A stretch of 64,000 nucleotides of DNA. Origin: Mermis nigrescens. Its lineage: Eukaryota; Nematoda; Enoplea; Mermithida; Mermithidae. Made by a program: the position numbers and the translations under genes. This document shows positions 61,373 through 64,000 of this stretch, piece by piece (position 1 is the stretch's first letter; each line of letters opens with the position of its first letter). The notes beneath the pieces were generated by a model. It had not been told where the DNA came from and did no database searches. It worked only from the letters and a program-made list of their open reading frames with translations. Location: positions 62,001 to 126,000 of the forward strand of contig JAVLUZ010000722.1 of the NCBI GenBank assembly GCA_036768485.1, given 5' to 3'.

Positions 61373-61520
61373 ATGCTGAAGCACGGTATTGTGTGCAAAA
61401 CGGCATCGAATTTATTTCGTTTTAATAGATCGGCTGCATCGGTCGCCAGAAGCACCGTTTTGCGATTAAACTCGCGATCTGAAATATGGCAAAATATTAA
61501 AGTATTCGCTACTGCAGCGG
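61373..61520 (+). CDS. Probable first exon of a nuclear-encoded mitochondrial protein (COX6A-like?)
   Basis: An ATG with A at -3 opens 49 codons plus one base before a consensus GCAGCGG/gtgagt donor. The peptide MLKHGIVCKTASNLFRFNRS, then AASVARSTVLRLNSRSEIW, has no acidic residue in its first 35 positions. It is rich in Arg, Lys, Ser and Ala, as in a matrix-targeting presequence. It ends SEIWQNIKVFATAAG, which loosely recalls the start of the COX6A membrane helix (MWKxxxFFVALPG). The targeting call is moderately supported. The COX6A identity is a weak guess. No second exon was recognised in the remaining 2.5 kb. Confidence 0.42.
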
Positions 61521-62740
61521 GTGAGTTAATTTGCCTATTCGCTGTCAAATTTCAGGAGTTTTTCGGAAATTTGGGCAGTCCAGTAGAAATTATTTTAAAG
61601 TCGATCAGAAGTTTGCTTATTGCGTTTTTTTGCATTTTCCATTGACACATTCTATTTTGGTGCGAATTTTCCTCGTTTTCTTGGCTGGGTACTTTGTGAT
61701 CTTGTACTCAATTTCTTCAGTTTGGTTTGCATGTACCTTTATCCTGCATGTAGTTTTATAGATTTTTAGGAAGGTTTCGGAAGAGAAAATCAATCATTTG
61801 TTGTATAAAAGTTCAACGGTTCGGAACAATCTGTGTAAAACTTGAAAGAAAATCTTGACGAAAATTTGAAGTTTTTTCTACATTGTGGATTATTGACTTG
61901 ATATTGATCAACACTTGAGCAACGCCTGATCCCAGGAGGTCCATAAATTTCCAGAAGCAAAAAATGCCGAAAATGTATGGTATTTTTGAGCAAATATTCA
62001 ACTTTTCTTCGCTTCTCATTTTTAAATCTTTTATGCTCAGAAATTTCCAGACATTCGGTATCTTTTAAATTTTGGGTGTTCAGACAGACCTCCGCGCGGC
62101 AATTTTGGTGAAAAATGAGTTACTGCTAGAAACATTTCGATTTTACTGTGAAAAAATGCAGCTCTGTTCACCAAAAGTTAAGTCAGCCTGGTCAGTTTAA
62201 AGCAAAAGTATTAATATTTCCATTGTCTCACAATTGTTGTCAATTGTTTGCCAGATGATAGTGAATTATCCACATAATAACATTGCCTAAAGTTGACAAC
62301 TTTCTGAAGAAATACATTTCAGACCTTAGTAATAACATTTTCATACGCTTGGGTAGATAAATAATATCAATATATTATCTAGTAAAAACGCATGTCATAA
62401 TGAGCTGTGTTTACTGTGTAACCGTTTCCGAATTTCACCCCTTTTGGTCATCCCTTTTTTGCCCAATTATACGATTAATGAGAACTTTACTCTAATTCGA
62501 AAAATTGGGTTTTTGATTTTAGGATATCCAGTTTGATGTGTTTGTGCCACTGTAGTACAAAATCTTGAAAATTACATTGCCATGTATTGTGTGACATATG
62601 GGATTGAATAGACCGTTTTTTAGAAATAATTCAAAATATCAACTGCCATACATAGGTGATTAATAGTGCTTTGCCCCAGAAAGGTTTTCAGTTTTTACGT
62701 TTTTTACCCCCCCCTCCCCTGTGTCAAATTTTTGACATGG
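61521..62740. other. Presumed first intron of the 61373 gene; no further exon recognised
   Basis: AT-rich, no recognisable TIR element or exon on either strand. Confidence 0.4.
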
Positions 62741-62743
62741 CGT

Positions 62744-62987
<244 letters not shown>

Positions 62988-63562
62988 TCGTTTTTGACTA
63001 TATTTTGTTTAATTTATTCGAATTTTTGAAAAATTTCTCGAAATCTCTATGTTTTTGACGTTTCTGAAAGGTAGAGCATCGTCAGACACGCTAACAAATG
63101 GTTTTTTGACGCGGATCTATCAAATATTGGTAACAATCGAATTCTGGAGTCCCATGGGGCAAAATTACCAAATATAGTGCCGAAAATTTAATTCTGGTGG
63201 TCTACCGATTTTGGGGGCCTTTCAGATTCTCGGAGGGGGTACAGCAGACTAGGCACGCACGTAGGAGTTGGGAGACCAACAGCAGAAAGAAAAGATGGGA
63301 ATTTGTCGGGGGAAATGCGGCGAAATTGAGGCCAAAAATGGATGAAAATTTGAAAATTCTCTTCAAAAATGCTTCGAGAGAGAAATTTCACTTAAGAACT
63401 TTGAACTGAACATGAAGTGGAATAACGTAGTTTTGACGGAGTTTTAGCGATTTAACCAATTTTTAAGATCATTCTGGTCCAAAAAGTTGGATTTTTGACC
63501 CCCTTTAGAGCGGCTGACCCCTCCTAGATTGTCCTTGCTGTGCAATATGTGGTACCCGCTAC

Positions 63563-63826
63563 CACACTTGGGCGTTAGGGCTTTGGGGGTATGCACCCCC
63601 CCCCCGATAAACTAAAATACTCCCCCAGAAACCAAAATACCCCCCAGAATTCAATTTTTGAAATTTTTTTGTTTTTTTCGCAATTTTTTGATACCAATGG
63701 ATAATGTTCGATGAGCAACGTTGAAAAATGATTTTTTGCGCCATGCCACTATTTTTGAGGCCATTTTTTTTGATCTTTGAAAAATCTTGCACCCCCCCAG
63801 CAGAATTTTGGTGCCGCCCACCTATG
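63563..63826 (-). mobile_element. Family A hAT MITE
   Basis: CACACTTGGGC to GCCCACCTATG; cccgctac and cccgccaa flanks (6 of 8). Confidence 0.78.
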
Positions 63827-64000
63827 CCCGCCAAGCCCATGCGTGGTATCAACCGCTTTTGAGCCCAAAAAGGCACTTCAGGACAACTTTTTGGTTTCAC
63901 CCCCTCTTTCAGAATTCTCATGGCTGGGCACGTCTGCGAACCACCCTTTTAACTTTTTGTTTTCTTTTAGCTTGTCCAATAACTTCCGCTGGCCACGGTT

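Overview
This is animal nuclear DNA, probably from an invertebrate. The genes are split by GT-AG introns, there are long (TA)n and (AAG)n microsatellites, and there are CR1/L2-like and RTE-like LINEs. Nothing suggests a bacterium: there are no operons, and intergenic space is filled with repeats. I cannot name the species. Real exons are easy to spot because they use GC-rich codons in an AT-rich background.

Genes. (1) The C-terminal half of a choline dehydrogenase (CHDH-like GMC flavoenzyme) lies on the + strand in four exons (588-743, 1680-1886, 6277-6628, 8852-9057, stop TAG). Its FAD-binding 5' exons lie left of the window. (2) A USF-family bHLH-leucine-zipper transcription factor lies on the - strand. 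I assembled it from exons whose splice phases match: 31525-31392, 30432-30324, 30287-30151, 26657-26496, 24070-23979 and 20485 down to about 20153. A further GC-rich exon candidate lies at 17755-17392. Its first coding exon was not found. CHDH and USF converge tail to tail. (3) A probable first coding exon (+, 61373-61520) encodes a mitochondrial presequence; it is weakly COX6A-like.

Everything else is mostly transposon. 0.8-36 kb is a dense, nested graveyard of non-autonomous DNA transposons. Most have hAT hallmarks: short terminal inverted repeats (TIRs) and 8-bp target-site duplications (TSDs), many of which can be read as 7/8 or 8/8 matches. A ~215-270 bp family (here 'family A', TIR CATACGTGGGC) has more than 20 copies and is even inserted into itself. 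Others have TAA duplications (PIF/Harbinger-like), TA (Tc1/mariner-like, a 400-bp palindrome) or 9-bp duplications (Mutator-like).

36-53 kb holds the LINEs: three CR1/L2-like bodies or fragments and one nearly complete RTE (44303-47486). They sit inside each other and inside DNA transposons. The deepest nest is a hAT element with ends at 42748 and 48409, flanked by a perfect 8-bp duplication. 53-64 kb returns to DNA transposons, including a 2-kb element holding a 1.3-kb foldback with minisatellite arms.

The genes do not form a pathway with each other. The most informative content is the resolvable insertion chronology, the element-specific arrays of short motifs near transposon ends, and the USF gene whose introns have absorbed these elements.
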